Of a stretch of 64,000 bases of DNA, positions 24,318 to 35,599 are shown in pieces. The number at the start of each line of letters is the position of its first letter. Position 1 is the first letter of the stretch. Origin of the DNA: Leucaena leucocephala (taxonomy: Eukaryota > Streptophyta > Magnoliopsida > Fabales > Fabaceae). Location: contig CM073562.1 of NCBI GenBank assembly GCA_037074615.1, positions 14,493,001-14,557,000 of the forward strand, written 5' to 3'. The notes beneath the pieces were generated by a model that was not told the DNA's origin, made no database searches, and saw only the letters and a program-made list of their open reading frames with translations. The translations under genes and the position numbers were made by a program.

Positions 24318-25279
24318 TTACATCATTAACGGCTTCGCTTAATGGACTTATCATGATGACTAAATCTGCCAAGCTAAGAATTTTTCTTTTTTTCTTTAGA
24401 AAAAGAGTTGACAATTGATAACGTTGAACATGTTAGAGTTTGTTTGTTTTTTTTTTCTTGACCTCCGAATATGTTAGAGATTTGAAGGTATAATATTATT
24501 ATGATAGAAAACGGAGTGAGTGTGAAAGTACGTAGAGAGAATTTCCACATTCGTCTGGATAAGGCCATATGTATTATTGCAACATAATGCAGAATATAAT
24601 AATAATAATTATTATATTCATTATTCACTTTATTTTCAACTTAATTTTCAAACCATATCATCATTATAAATTACCCTTACGACAAGCAAAGAATACTTTA
24701 CCTCATTATTTCATCAATAGTATTATTTATTATTAATTATATTCCTCTATATTGTGTGTGTATATGTATATACTTCGAAAATTATAGAGTTGATATCTAC
24801 TTAAGTAAACGTACAAGTCGGCTTTTGGGTTAATTTTATTTTACACTAGGCCACTATATTTTTTTTATCTATAGAAGATATATAATTATGGAAATTCTTG
24901 ATATATATGAGACTCGTGTCGCTCAAGGAAATATATATATATATATATATATATTTCATGAGTCTTTTTTTTTTGTATCTATTTTTTTGCCATAATATGC
25001 CTCTTATATTTTTGTAATTCAATTCAATATGGAATTTCTTTTCCAAAGAGTAATGGAGGCAAATCTAAGTCCTCTGAAATGGATTGACCATATATATGAT
25101 AGCAGAGAAATTAAATAAGAGAAATACACACAGAGAGAGGGGATATATAAAGTAAAAAATATATACTTTGAAATAATTTTATATTTCTTTTTTTTTGTTA
25201 TAAGAATTTTTTGGAAGGGAGTTTGGGAGTAAAAGAAAATCCTAGATATATAAAGTAAAAAAAATTATTTTATATTTCT

Positions 25280-25490
25280 ATTGCGATAGTATTTCTTTCA
25301 TATAAATTTTTTTAGAAAGGGGTTGGGCTTATTCACAATTTAATGGTAGGACGAAATCTCCCTTCTTTTTATATAATACTAATATCAGGTAGGACGAGTC
25401 GTCTATTATCTTTAAGCATAAATTTAAGTATTTAGGAGTTAAGATGTCTTTCCAAGTGCTATAACTAAAACTACAATAAAGTGGTACTCT
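25280..25490 (+). repeat. Dispersed repeat, copy 1 (partner at 57030)
   Basis: About 200 bp shared in the same orientation with 57030-57225: conserved islands include GGCGAGTC/GGACGAGTC, ATCTATTA/GTCTATTA, GGAGTTA-GATGT/AGAGTTAGAATGT and AAACTA-AATAAA-TGGTACTC. No coding content or known family recognised. Confidence 0.55.
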
Positions 25491-26735
25491 CTAATAATTG
25501 AATACACTCTAAATAGTCATATATCTCACCTCTACACCAGCTGAAGTATAGACAATGGGTTCTATTGTGGTAGTAAATTAGGGAGATATATCCCAGATAC
25601 GTTGGACTTGAGATCTAAGGAGGCTGGGCCAGACAATTTGATTAGAAATAGAAAATTTAATTAAATAATATAAATCCATCAGTATTAATTGTTATGAGAG
25701 AATTGGGAAGCAGGAAGCCCTTGGTTAGAAAATTAATCAGTATTTAATTTCTTGATTGCCAATACCTTCATAATTATAATGATCACCCTGACTTGATAAA
25801 ATAGGAGTGCCTCCCTCTCTTGCTCTTCATCCCAGCAGTAGAGTTTTCTAACTATCTATCCGATCGCTTTATTCTTTAATTTCTTGTGTGGTGCTCTGTC
25901 ATGCTAATCTAGTTTGATATTTAGTTATAATTAATTAATTTAATATTTTTAATTTACCTAAAAATATTAATTAGCTATTATATTAAGGATCATAGGGTAT
26001 AAAAAATAAAATACTAAAAATTGCACCCATAAAATTGATCTAATTAGTAATTAGATATGCAACTTAAAAGCTTCATAAAGGCATGAGTTAAAATCTCATT
26101 GTTAAGTCTTCCCCCTAACAATTCACAAAAAAGAAATACTGAATTAAAGTTTCCAAGTTAACCATTCAAAAAAAAAAAGACAAGATATATATAATCTACA
26201 GACTTTTTTTTTAACCCCTTTCAAAACAATGAGATAGATGTTGGAGATTTTGACGGATCCAAGAATGTCCATATAAAATGAAATCATAAGATTCGGAGCA
26301 CACAAACTTTATATAGAGAATTGAAGTAGTAGTGATTATAAAGTGCACGTGTTAAACGCGTGTGGATTATATTAAGGTCGTTTATTATATGTTGTTTAAT
26401 TTCACATACAAGACAAATAATTAAGATTCCATATGCTCCAAAACGAGGATAACAATAAATATAAATAATGCGTCTGCGAATCACTTCATCAATCTTCGGA
26501 CGAATATATTTATTCATTCAGTCATTCATTTAGCATATATTAAAGAATACAAGCAAATGTGGTTCTAGACAAAGACTATCATAGTTATTTGTTATAAAAA
26601 ATATATAATATTAAAATATTATAAGATTAATAATGCTTTATATATAATCCTAGCTTTAAAGGAACAATAAGTGGTGTAACAGAGATGAATGTCCTAAGAT
26701 AAAATATATAGTAACACAAGAAAAAGATAAGATCC

Positions 26736-26777
<42 letters not shown>

Positions 26778-29504
26778 ATTGAAGAGTTTTGGTGTCACAT
26801 CTATTTAAAAAAATTATAAAATAAATCGTTTCAGATTGTTAGTAGATGTGCAAAGAATGCGGTTAAAAGTGTTGATATAAAAAATTATAGAATTACCTAA
26901 AAAGGGATAAAAAAAATCAAAAGTAACACTCAATCAAATTATTAAATAGGATCTTTTAGTTATAAATAATAATATATTAAAAAATTTAATTCTTTATAAA
27001 CTATACTAACATGTAGCTACCTCTATTTAGTGATATGACACTTATCTGCTATGATTGTATAGCATATAATAATAAATAATTAATGAATAATGCTTTTTAA
27101 TAACGATGAGAATTGAACATCTCAATATATATATATATATATATAATGTATAAATTAAATATTCTGTTGGGAGAGGAAAAACTTGAGGAGAATTTATCTT
27201 TATAGGAGATGGAGCTTTCATTTAGCTAGGGTTCTCTAGATATTGAATGAGAGGCTAAGATATATATATTCTATCTGTCCCTTCTCGTATCTTAAAAAGC
27301 AATTGGCAAAACATCATGATCATGATCCTGCATATGCACTATTATTGTAATAAATAAATTCAATTTTATAGGGTTCTTTTCGCCTTTTCCTCCCCTTTTC
27401 TCTGTATAAAATATTTAAGAAAATAGCAATTTTTTGTGCTTTAAAATAAATAAATAAACTGTACAGTTGGATGTACTTCCCCAACCACTGAAAACCCTAA
27501 TCTCTCTGTGTGCGATGCCAAGAACCGTCATCGCATTCTCTTCGTATTTTCCAGCTTATAAAGTTGGCATTCCTTCGCCCCACCATCTTCCTTTTACATA
27601 TATCTCTGTGTGTGTGTGTGTATGCATATGCATGCATGCATGTTCTTCTGGACACACATCATTATATGTGTGTGTGAATATGTACCACACACATGTACAC
27701 ACAAATACGTACATATAACTGTCATAATTGATTAATTTGGTAGATTGAGTTTATCGATCATTTATAAGATTTGTTTTAAAGGAGGAGTGTATATATATAT
27801 ATATATATATTTGATTTGGGTCAATATATATAAACTAACTAATAACTAATCGAGTTAGCCTAAATATTATTTTTGTTGAATAATTTAAAATAGAATTAAA
27901 AAATAGTTGTGTTGATCAACTTATTAGTTTAATTTGAGCATTAATTTCGTCACTTCTCTTCTACTTTTTTCTCTAAGTAATGGTCTCCTTTCTTCTATAC
28001 CTTGGTGACTTATTCGTGATTCATTTAAATTAGACATATTTTTCTGTGAATGACAAGAAATTTGGGAATGAAGCATTAACTATAATATTGTTGTTTGATA
28101 TTACTTTTATTATATATATATATATATATGTGTGTGTGTGAGAAAATTAATTTATGTCTTTAGTTTATTAAAATTTAACTATTTAAAATATTAGTCCCTA
28201 TATTTTTAAAAAAAATTATATATTTTATAAAATTTAAAGATTAAATTAAAATTTTAAATAGTTAAAACTACACAAATATTATAGACTTATAATAAGTTAA
28301 AATTTATGGATAATTTTTTTTACTAAATTAAAATTATAAAAATTATACCAAAATTTAATGATTAGGTTATAACCTGAATTAAAAATATAGGATTAAAAGA
28401 TTAGTTTTCTATATATATGTAAAAAGAGAGAGAGAGCAATGTGTTTACTAATTGTCGATTTGCCATTTGTTAATTTGACATTTTTCTTTGATCTTACAGA
28501 GTTAAATAGGTTAACTTGCTTATTGATTTCACATAGTGAATTGAGTTTAAAATTGATCATTTTAATTAAATGAGCTCAAATAAGCGGAATGACTCATTAA
28601 ACTCATGATTAGGAAAGTTCTTGAAGGATCTAGAACTCAAGTAGAAGAAAGAATGGAACAATAGTTGGCGATGATCGTGGAACATCTCTCCCTATATTTT
28701 TTTTCTCTTGATTTATTGAGTTAAATAAGTCAATTTTACCATTGGTTAAATCTAACAGAAATGACTAGTCTCTCATAGCATAGTGAATCAAAATGTGAAT
28801 TCTCACTAAAAAAAAGTGCTTGACACCTAGAATATGATTATTTCTAATAGGAAGATATATAACTAAGCATATTACTAAAATAAATCAATTTTCTCATTTC
28901 ACTAAAATAGCTCTATTCGTTTAACTCTTGATATGTGCCGTGCATTGTGCATGCATGCATAATTATCGATTTAAAGAGTTGGTGATGATGCTTGCATGCA
29001 AATGTTAAAAGTTGAATGCTGATGATATATATATATATAGCATAAAGATGGTGGAATCATATACGTGAGGAAGCAACATAAGTGGCGCTTAGGTTGAGCA
29101 TAGAGCCGTTTGATTGAGGGACACTAATACCTTAAACGTACACCTGTGTGAAGGAACCCTACAACAATAGAAATAGAAATGGTATTTTTACTTACTTTTC
29201 CAACTTCTCTTCTTCTCTTCTCTTCTTCAAGTTGCTTTCATCAAACGTGGCGCCTTGTTAAAGTGAACAGCCCTTAGCACTGACACATAACAAGACAGAA
29301 TATAAAGTGCTCTGATCTCTTAGTATTGCAAAAACCAACCAAGATTCCCTAATCCACAGCCACACAACAACACACAAGTCGGAAAGAAAAGATTATATAT
29401 TAAAGGCAACTAGCTTTTTTGATTTCTCAATTCACCGCATTTTTCCAGACTCGCCTGTTCCTCATGTTCATCAATTCAAATCTTACTTGGTTCCTTTACC
29501 ATAT
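25491..29504. other. AT-rich intergenic sequence with microsatellites
   Basis: No gene recognised. (TA)n at 26739-26774, 27124-27145, 27789-27811 and 28110-28130; (TG)n-rich stretch at 27606-27680. The frame 27467-27718 ends in a CVCVC run from the (TG)n tract. 28150-28400 has loosely inverted AT-rich repeats resembling old MITE debris. Confidence 0.4.
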
Positions 29505-30204
29505 CTATATTCCATTAAATGAATCTTTCTCATCAATTTGATCATCAACAAGATCTCTTCCCTTCTTTTGTGGGGTAGATCTTGTGATTTGCTTGTCTAC
29601 AGATAACTTTACAATTCCATTGGCCACCAAAGAAAGGACAAATAACTGAGGACCCAAAAAAAATTCAAGTGTAAAGAATGATAATAAATCTATACTACTC
29701 ACTTATTAATGAGAGTATTTGATAATTATATTATTTCTTCGGGACCTCAGTAATTTCCCAAATAGAAAAATAACTATTCGATTTCAAGTAATCTTTTAAA
29801 TTGGTATTTCCAACATGTCAATGGTACTATGCTCAACAGTACAGTATTCCTAATATATGTCAACGCCACTCTACTCAATCGTATTCCTAACATGTCAATT
29901 TGGCATCTTAATAGTATTTTTCAACATGTTCACAACAAATCTTATCTTACTAAACTAAACAGGATTATACTAATAGTTTGATAATATCAAATAAATAAAT
30001 AATGTTTGAACCAGCATAATACCAAGTAAATAAAACTTCGATAAATAAAAAACTAATTTAAGCATATAATAGATATACTGTTTATTTAACATACGTACCA
30101 AAAACTTTTTGTCACATTTCCCTTTCTGGAATGGGATGCGAATCTTTGATAGAGGTCCCCATTGGATAAATCCAACTTTTCTTCAACCGTAGCAGATGCT
30201 TCTG
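29505..30204 (-). other. Two exon-like segments of an unidentified gene or fragment
   Basis: Minus-strand segment 30204-30098 follows a good acceptor (CTTTAACAG) and ends at a good donor (GTACGT), reading ASATVEEKLDLSNGDLYQRF and then ASHSRKGNVTKSFW. Segment about 29666-29505 follows CCTCAG and reads LFVLSLVANGIVKLSVDK, then a charged tail ending DEKDSFNGI and TAG. Residue composition looks protein-like for this AT-rich area, but the two do not join in phase directly, so an exon is missing or this is a gene fragment. I do not recognise the protein. Confidence 0.3.
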
Positions 30205-30999
30205 TTAAAGGTAGAAAAGCCAGAAACTCCCAACATGGATTTTTTTTTTTAAAAAAAAAAGGAAAAATGGCAAACACAATCTCCATATATTCATATACAC
30301 CCTCTTAAAATTGTTTCACCATAATGAAATAAATTTAGTTAAATTGTTTCATTGTTAATCAACCTATTCCTATCCAAAAATTTTCTCATCAAACAAGGAT
30401 TTCAACCATCTCCAACTTGGAAACAAGTTATAACACAGTAAAAGTGTTAGATACATTCAAGTAAGTCTCATTTAGATTCCCATCTCCTTTCTCTGATATA
30501 AAGTATTTTATATATATGATCTAAAAGTCATGAACTTGCCTAAAGAAGAAAAGGAAAAATCACATGCAGTAACAGAAGTAATTGCTAATAAGAGATTTGG
30601 CTCATCAGTTAACAAAGCAAAAGTTTTATCTTTTGTTCATGATTGAGCCTACTCTAACTAGAAGTTTGTCTTGAGGCTTCTGTTTTCTATGATTTTTGTT
30701 TTCCCACTCTTCTTCAAACAGAAAAGAAAAGTAACCACCAAGAAGGGGATATGCATATAAAAATATAACTCACCCGTACCAAGGACACACTGGTGTTTCC
30801 GTATGCACATATAGATTCGTTGTTGTGAAGGAACTTATTGATCAATCACTTTCAACTAAATGATCAAAAGAGAAATTTAGAAAAAGACAAATAAAATTAA
30901 TATCTAATCGAACATTCCTTCTTTACCCCACCACCCCCCATATCATTCTTTGCCAATTAGCTGCTTGCTCACCTACGCCTATCCTCTTCAAAACACCAC

Positions 31000-31007
31000 T
31001 ATATATA
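31000..31007 (+). promoter_or_regulatory. TATA box of the CCMC glutaredoxin gene
   Basis: TATATATA about 204 bases upstream of the ATG at 31211, predicting a leader of about 175 nt that contains a (CA)n tract. Confidence 0.6.
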
Positions 31008-31091
31008 CCTCATCAAGACCCTCCCTCCCTTCTCATCACCTCAACGAAAACCAATTCCTACTTCAAAATCCGCTTTCAACCCATTTGGCAA

Positions 31092-31118
31092 TACACACAC
31101 ACACACACACACACACAC
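31092..31118 (+). repeat. (CA)n microsatellite in the predicted 5' leader of the CCMC glutaredoxin
   Basis: About 13 CA units between the TATA box and the start codon; likely polymorphic in length. Confidence 0.85.
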
Positions 31119-31210
31119 GCTTCTGTTCTCGTTTCCCAACCACTTAGGCTACAACATTTGAAAACTTCTTAAGAGTTTCTTGTGTTGTTTAATACAGTAA
31201 TTCATCAGCA

Positions 31211-31519
31211 ATGGACAGGGTGACAAAGATGGCATCAGAGAGGCCTGTGGTGATCTTCAGCAAGAGTTCCTGCTGCATGTGTCACACCATCAAGACCCTC
31301 TTCAGTGACTTTGGGGTGAACCCAATGGTTCATGAGCTTGATGAGATGGCTCGAGGGAAGGAAATCGAGCAGGCCCTAGTGAGCCTCGGATGCACCCCAT
31401 CAGTGCCAGCCGTGTTCATCAGTGGCGAGCTCGTGGGTGGAGCTAATGAAGTCATGAGCCTTCATCTTAATCGCTCCTTGATCCCAATGCTCAAAAGAGC
31501 AGGAGCTCTTTGGGTATGA
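31211..31519 (+). CDS. CC-type (ROXY-class) glutaredoxin with CCMC active site, GRXS2-like
   Basis: Intronless, 102 residues. Active site C-C-M-C at residues 21-24 within SKSSCCMCHTIK, cis-proline segment SVPAVFISG, GGANEVMSLHLN glutathione-side segment, and C-terminal RAGALWV with the ALW[LV] motif used in interaction with TGA factors. From memory it is very close to Arabidopsis At5g18600 (GRXS2), which lies between PBL27 and the Kelch gene in that genome, as here. Family role: land-plant-specific regulators of TGA-dependent transcription in development, nitrate and stress signalling. Start chosen at the only ATG that gives the family-standard MDRVTKMAS N-terminus. AATAAA at 31563-31568 is a plausible polyadenylation signal. 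Confidence 0.95.
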   Translation: MDRVTKMASERPVVIFSKSSCCMCHTIKTLFSDFGVNPMVHELDEMARGKEIEQALVSLGCTPSVPAVFISGELVGGANEVMSLHLNRSLIPMLKRAGALWV

Positions 31520-31562
31520 GACAGTACTATGAACTGAGTACTGACCTTATCATATCTCAGGC

Positions 31563-31568
31563 AATAAA
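31563..31568 (+). terminator. Polyadenylation signal AATAAA of the CCMC glutaredoxin
   Basis: Located 43 bases after the stop codon in the sense orientation. Confidence 0.5.
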
Positions 31569-32162
31569 AGTCCTGTTTTGGTTATAATAACTATATATGA
31601 GATTATAAAGTAGGCATCGGATATAGAGTATATCTATATCCATGTTAATGTCGGATATAGAGTGATATATATATATATATCCATATTAGTGCATAGCTTA
31701 TTTTACTGAAGTTTTGTAATAAGCTGAAGGCTAACTTGTAATTTAGCCTTTTTTTTGGTATTTTAATGTAGCTTTGCGGCCTTATGGAGTTTTTAACAGT
31801 GCTTTTGGTATCATCTTTTCTTCTTTTTTGTTTTTTTGAATTAAAGGGGCAAGCACTAACCATTTGAGGTTATAAGCGTGATCAAACTCGCAAGTTCCTA
31901 TTTACAAGGGAGCTTATGTGCATTTGGCCACAAAGCCATTGGCGCTTTTGGCATCAGGTCAGTTGTGGTTTATCAGCATTTATCCTCTCTAAAGTGTAGA
32001 GCTAAAAGCCAAGCATAGATGAAAAGAAGTCAAGTTTCTTACATGAACTAACAAAAAACTAAATATCCAGGAAGTTGGGAAAAGAAATATTATGAAGTAC
32101 ATTAACAAGTTAAATAACAAAAGAAATTAAATATGCAGGAAACTGGGAAAAGAAGAATTCTT

Positions 32163-32297
32163 TAAGTAAATTCAGTCTATTAAAAATATATATGCAACCA
32201 ACTATACCTAACATGGTGAGTATCTCAAGCAGACTTTAATATTTGTTTATGATTTGTTTGAATTATTTATCATTAATTAATAGACTGAATTTACTTA
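32163..32297. repeat. Short inverted repeat with 20-bp perfect arms
   Basis: TAAGTAAATTCAGTCTATTA at 32163-32182 is exactly reverse-complemented at 32278-32297, loop 95 bases. Just left, two direct copies of AAATAT(C/G)CAGGAA(G/A)(T/C)TGGG (about 32059 and 32130) suggest older rearrangement. Confidence 0.7.
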
Positions 32298-33139
32298 AGA
32301 TTCTCTTCAACAGGAAAAGTGAAACTACCACTAGCCATGTACGATTATACCCACTACCCAAGATGAGATAAAATAATTGGTTTAAATCCTTTGTCTTTCA
32401 ACCCCATTTAGCTGGGATTGGTGGTTTGTAATCTTCTAAAAACTATCTAAACAAAGTCGCTTATTATTATAATTTAGAAATATAGCGACAAATATCAATA
32501 TAGGACATAAAGCATATCTTGTTCTTCCACTTGGTTTATGGAGGAAAAAGGCATCAAATGAAACAGGCATGCAGGTAGGCGTGCAAGTGACACATGCAAC
32601 CATTTTAATTCCTCTGTCACATCAACGAATAGTAATAATAAAAAAAATAGGAGAACCCAAAAATAGACTAAAGTTGGATGGCTCATAGAGGAAAGTGTAG
32701 TTTAGGAATGAGCATGATAAGACCACAACTTTATTTTTTTCCACTTGTAAGTTCTAAAACACTGTTTTTCCTGAATTGTTCTTGTTCCAATGAATTCAAT
32801 TTCCAAAGGATTACCCACATATATCTTCAGTCAAATAAGAAAGAAGGCAACAAATTTTTCATACAAAGAACACGATTCAGGACACAAACACGTACCCAGG
32901 TCAAGAAGAGAAGCAAGGCAAGAGCAGTATCTCCACATTAAAATATGTGGCTCAGTTTGCTTTGATATAACTCCAAGGTAAACAGTTCCCATCATTTACA
33001 CTTGAAAAATTGTCTTTCCCAATTTAGTTTTGAATTGAGTTGAACTGTTGAAGATAAGCCAAACGAAAATGACGTAATGCAAGCAGCAGCAATCTTATAG
33101 ATGAAGGCAACCCATATATCATAGGTTAATAAAATTTAC

Positions 33140-33255
33140 CTTGACTTGACCACCATGACTTCTTGCATATATTTCAACTACTGCTTTTTGTAGCCTTTGC
33201 ACTTTCCAAGATACAGTGACACTGCTTTCATTTCCTATCAGGCACATAGAACCTC
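33140..33255 (-). other. Orphan exon-like segment
   Basis: Minus-strand 116-bp segment between an acceptor (ATTTTTAG) and a donor (AAGGTAAAT). It is open for 38 codons and reads GSMCLIGNESSVTVSWKVQ, then RLQKAVVEIYARSHGGQVK. The splice sites and sequence complexity look real, but no partner exon was found within several kb and I do not recognise the family. It may be a relic or captured fragment. Confidence 0.3.
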
Positions 33256-34177
33256 CTAAAAATCAGAGTGCCTCGTGAGGTTGAACCATACCTGTGAAAT
33301 GAATCAATGATAACAGCAAAGTCTACATTTTCTTCTTCTTGTATTAATATAGACTTCTATGTTAAAAATGTCGTGCAACTGAATGCTTCTTCACTAAACA
33401 AATAAAAATGAAGGAAAAATGGTTGAATGTAAATTATAAGCCCAGTTTTGCCAAAGCTAGCAATTAGTTTTCTGAAAGTATAAACAAACAACATGGGATC
33501 CATTATTCCAAGAGTTGCAAAATTCACAAACTAGTTGGCCTTTTAATATTAAATTAATCTGAAATAGTCTAGATATCTAAACCACGGATTTCATTGTATA
33601 ACACTCTGCATAATTCCCATCAGTTTAAATACTCAGATTGCAGAAAGTCAATCAAATTGGTAAGGAAGTAAATATAAAGTGAAGCCTGTTTCCAATATTA
33701 AAACCTGATCTTCTCAGCCTTAATGATATTCTTTTCTAGTTTCCTCCATCATATGTACAATAAAGTTACAGAATCTTTAGTTTCTTCATATTTTTTTTTA
33801 AAATTTTGTTGGTGAAAACAGAATGTCTAGTTTCATCCATAAGTATCAATACTAATCAAATTATACATTAACATTTCATCTTTGAAAGACTTTAAAAAGA
33901 AGACTACTCATTCTTTCATTTTTATGAGACTGATAGTCATAGATCAATTTTCATCCATCACTACCAAAATTGTTTACCTTGTTCTGTTTCATTATTGCTA
34001 GAGCATTTTATCTGGGACAACTTCGGCCCTACAGATTATACATGATACATCTAAATGCTTCAGTTTTGGGTCAGTTTGGGTCACATTGGGAAAAAAAGAA
34101 GGGTTAAAGAGTAATTTTGCCTTGAAAGTTTCCACCTAGAAGTGCTAGTTGCTTGGAAATTTTTTTTTGGAGCAATG

Positions 34178-34627
34178 TAGAGGTGGTAAAGCGGGCTAGC
34201 TTATCAAAAATAAGTCAACCTGTTTAGGGGGCGGGCTGTGCAACTCACCCCAAAACGATGCCAGCCCGCGGCCTACCCCATTTTTTTAAAAAAAATTAAT
34301 ATTTTAAAAAAATTATTTTTAAACTTTTAGAATACTAATAAAAAATTTCTAATATTATATTAATATAATTAAAAAATAATTAATGTTATACTTTTAAAAA
34401 TTTCTACTTTTTATAAAAAAATATCAAATTTTATAACTATAAATCTAAATAAACATTAACTTAATATTAATCAATTATAATATGTCAACACATATTAACA
34501 AATAAGTAATTATCTTTACTAGTATTCAATAATAAAAGTATTCAAAGTAATATTTAGGTAAAATTAATAATAATATTAATAATTTATTAAAAAAAACACG
34601 AGTTGGGAGACCGTTTTTCTAGCTCTA
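34178..34627. mobile_element. hAT-like non-autonomous element with 8-bp target duplication
   Basis: Ends TAGAGGTGGTAAAGCGGGCT and, in reverse complement, TAGAGCTAGAAAAACGGTCT, 15 of 20 matching. Flanked by gagcaatg (34170-34177) and aagcaatg (34628-34635), a 7-of-8 match. Eight-base duplications and a TAGAGGTGG-type terminus are characteristic of hAT elements. The 450-bp interior is AT-rich without a transposase. Confidence 0.8.
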
Positions 34628-35599
34628 AAGCAATGTCACTTTAGAAGTTTACAAAATGTAACAATGTCGGCCTAACCGTTACCCAAAGTTAAGTTTGACC
34701 ATTAGTTAGTCAATATGCTGACATAGTATGCCACGTGGCATCCAATCATAATTTATCTTGGGTTAACATACAAATTTGCCCATGAAGTTTTTACTTATGA
34801 GCGCTAGGCATCCGAAAGCTTTTTTTTTTTTATGTTCAACATCTCCTGGCATTATCTAGGTTCAGTATGACCAAATATGTTAAGCTAATTAGTACACATA
34901 TTATTCATTTCATATTTTTTCCCAAGTCATATTTATAAATAAGGAAAAAACTAAAAAAAATGTATCATTCCAAACTTTATCGTTATCAAAGTATAGCTCT
35001 CAGTATACTATACTCTGATAGCCTCCAAAAAAACCATATGTTATTTCCAAAGTGAAATATGGCTCCTAAGAGTGACACTTCGTTAATAACAAAGTTTGAA
35101 AGAATGTTTTTTTTAATTTTTTTTCTTATTTATAAATTTAACTTCGAAAAAAATAAAGTAAATGACATGTTGACTGGTTATTTCAATATATTTAGTCAAA
35201 TTAACAGTCAAATTGAATTTGAATAACGGTAGGGACAATATTAAACAAAAAAAAAATACTTCTAGATACCCAGCGCTCTCAAGTAATAACTTCTAGGGTA
35301 AATTTATAGAATATTGGTCAACTAATAGTCAAATTTAACTTTAGGTAATGGTCAGGGCGATACTACTACATTTTGTGAACTTTCAGGATGACATTGTTAT
35401 TAAAAAAAGTCCAGGCAACCAACTCTCCTGGGTAGAAACTTCCCAGGCAAAATTGCCCTTTAACCCGAAAAAGAACCATGATTGCTACACAACGCTTCCT
35501 CAGACACAAAACCCATGTCATTTTTTCATATTCGGTCTCAATTAAGTTGATGTAAGATATCAACTTTAAGTGATAGAAGATGGAAGAAGCCACGGGAGC

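Noticed and set aside
27467..27718. 83-residue plus-strand frame
   Set aside because: The second half is a CVCVC run from a (TG)n microsatellite and the first half has no recognisable motif or splice partners.
29108..29135. miR171-like string TGATTGAGGGACACTAATACC
   Set aside because: Only the first eight bases and a few later ones match miR171, and no complementary arm for a hairpin lies nearby.
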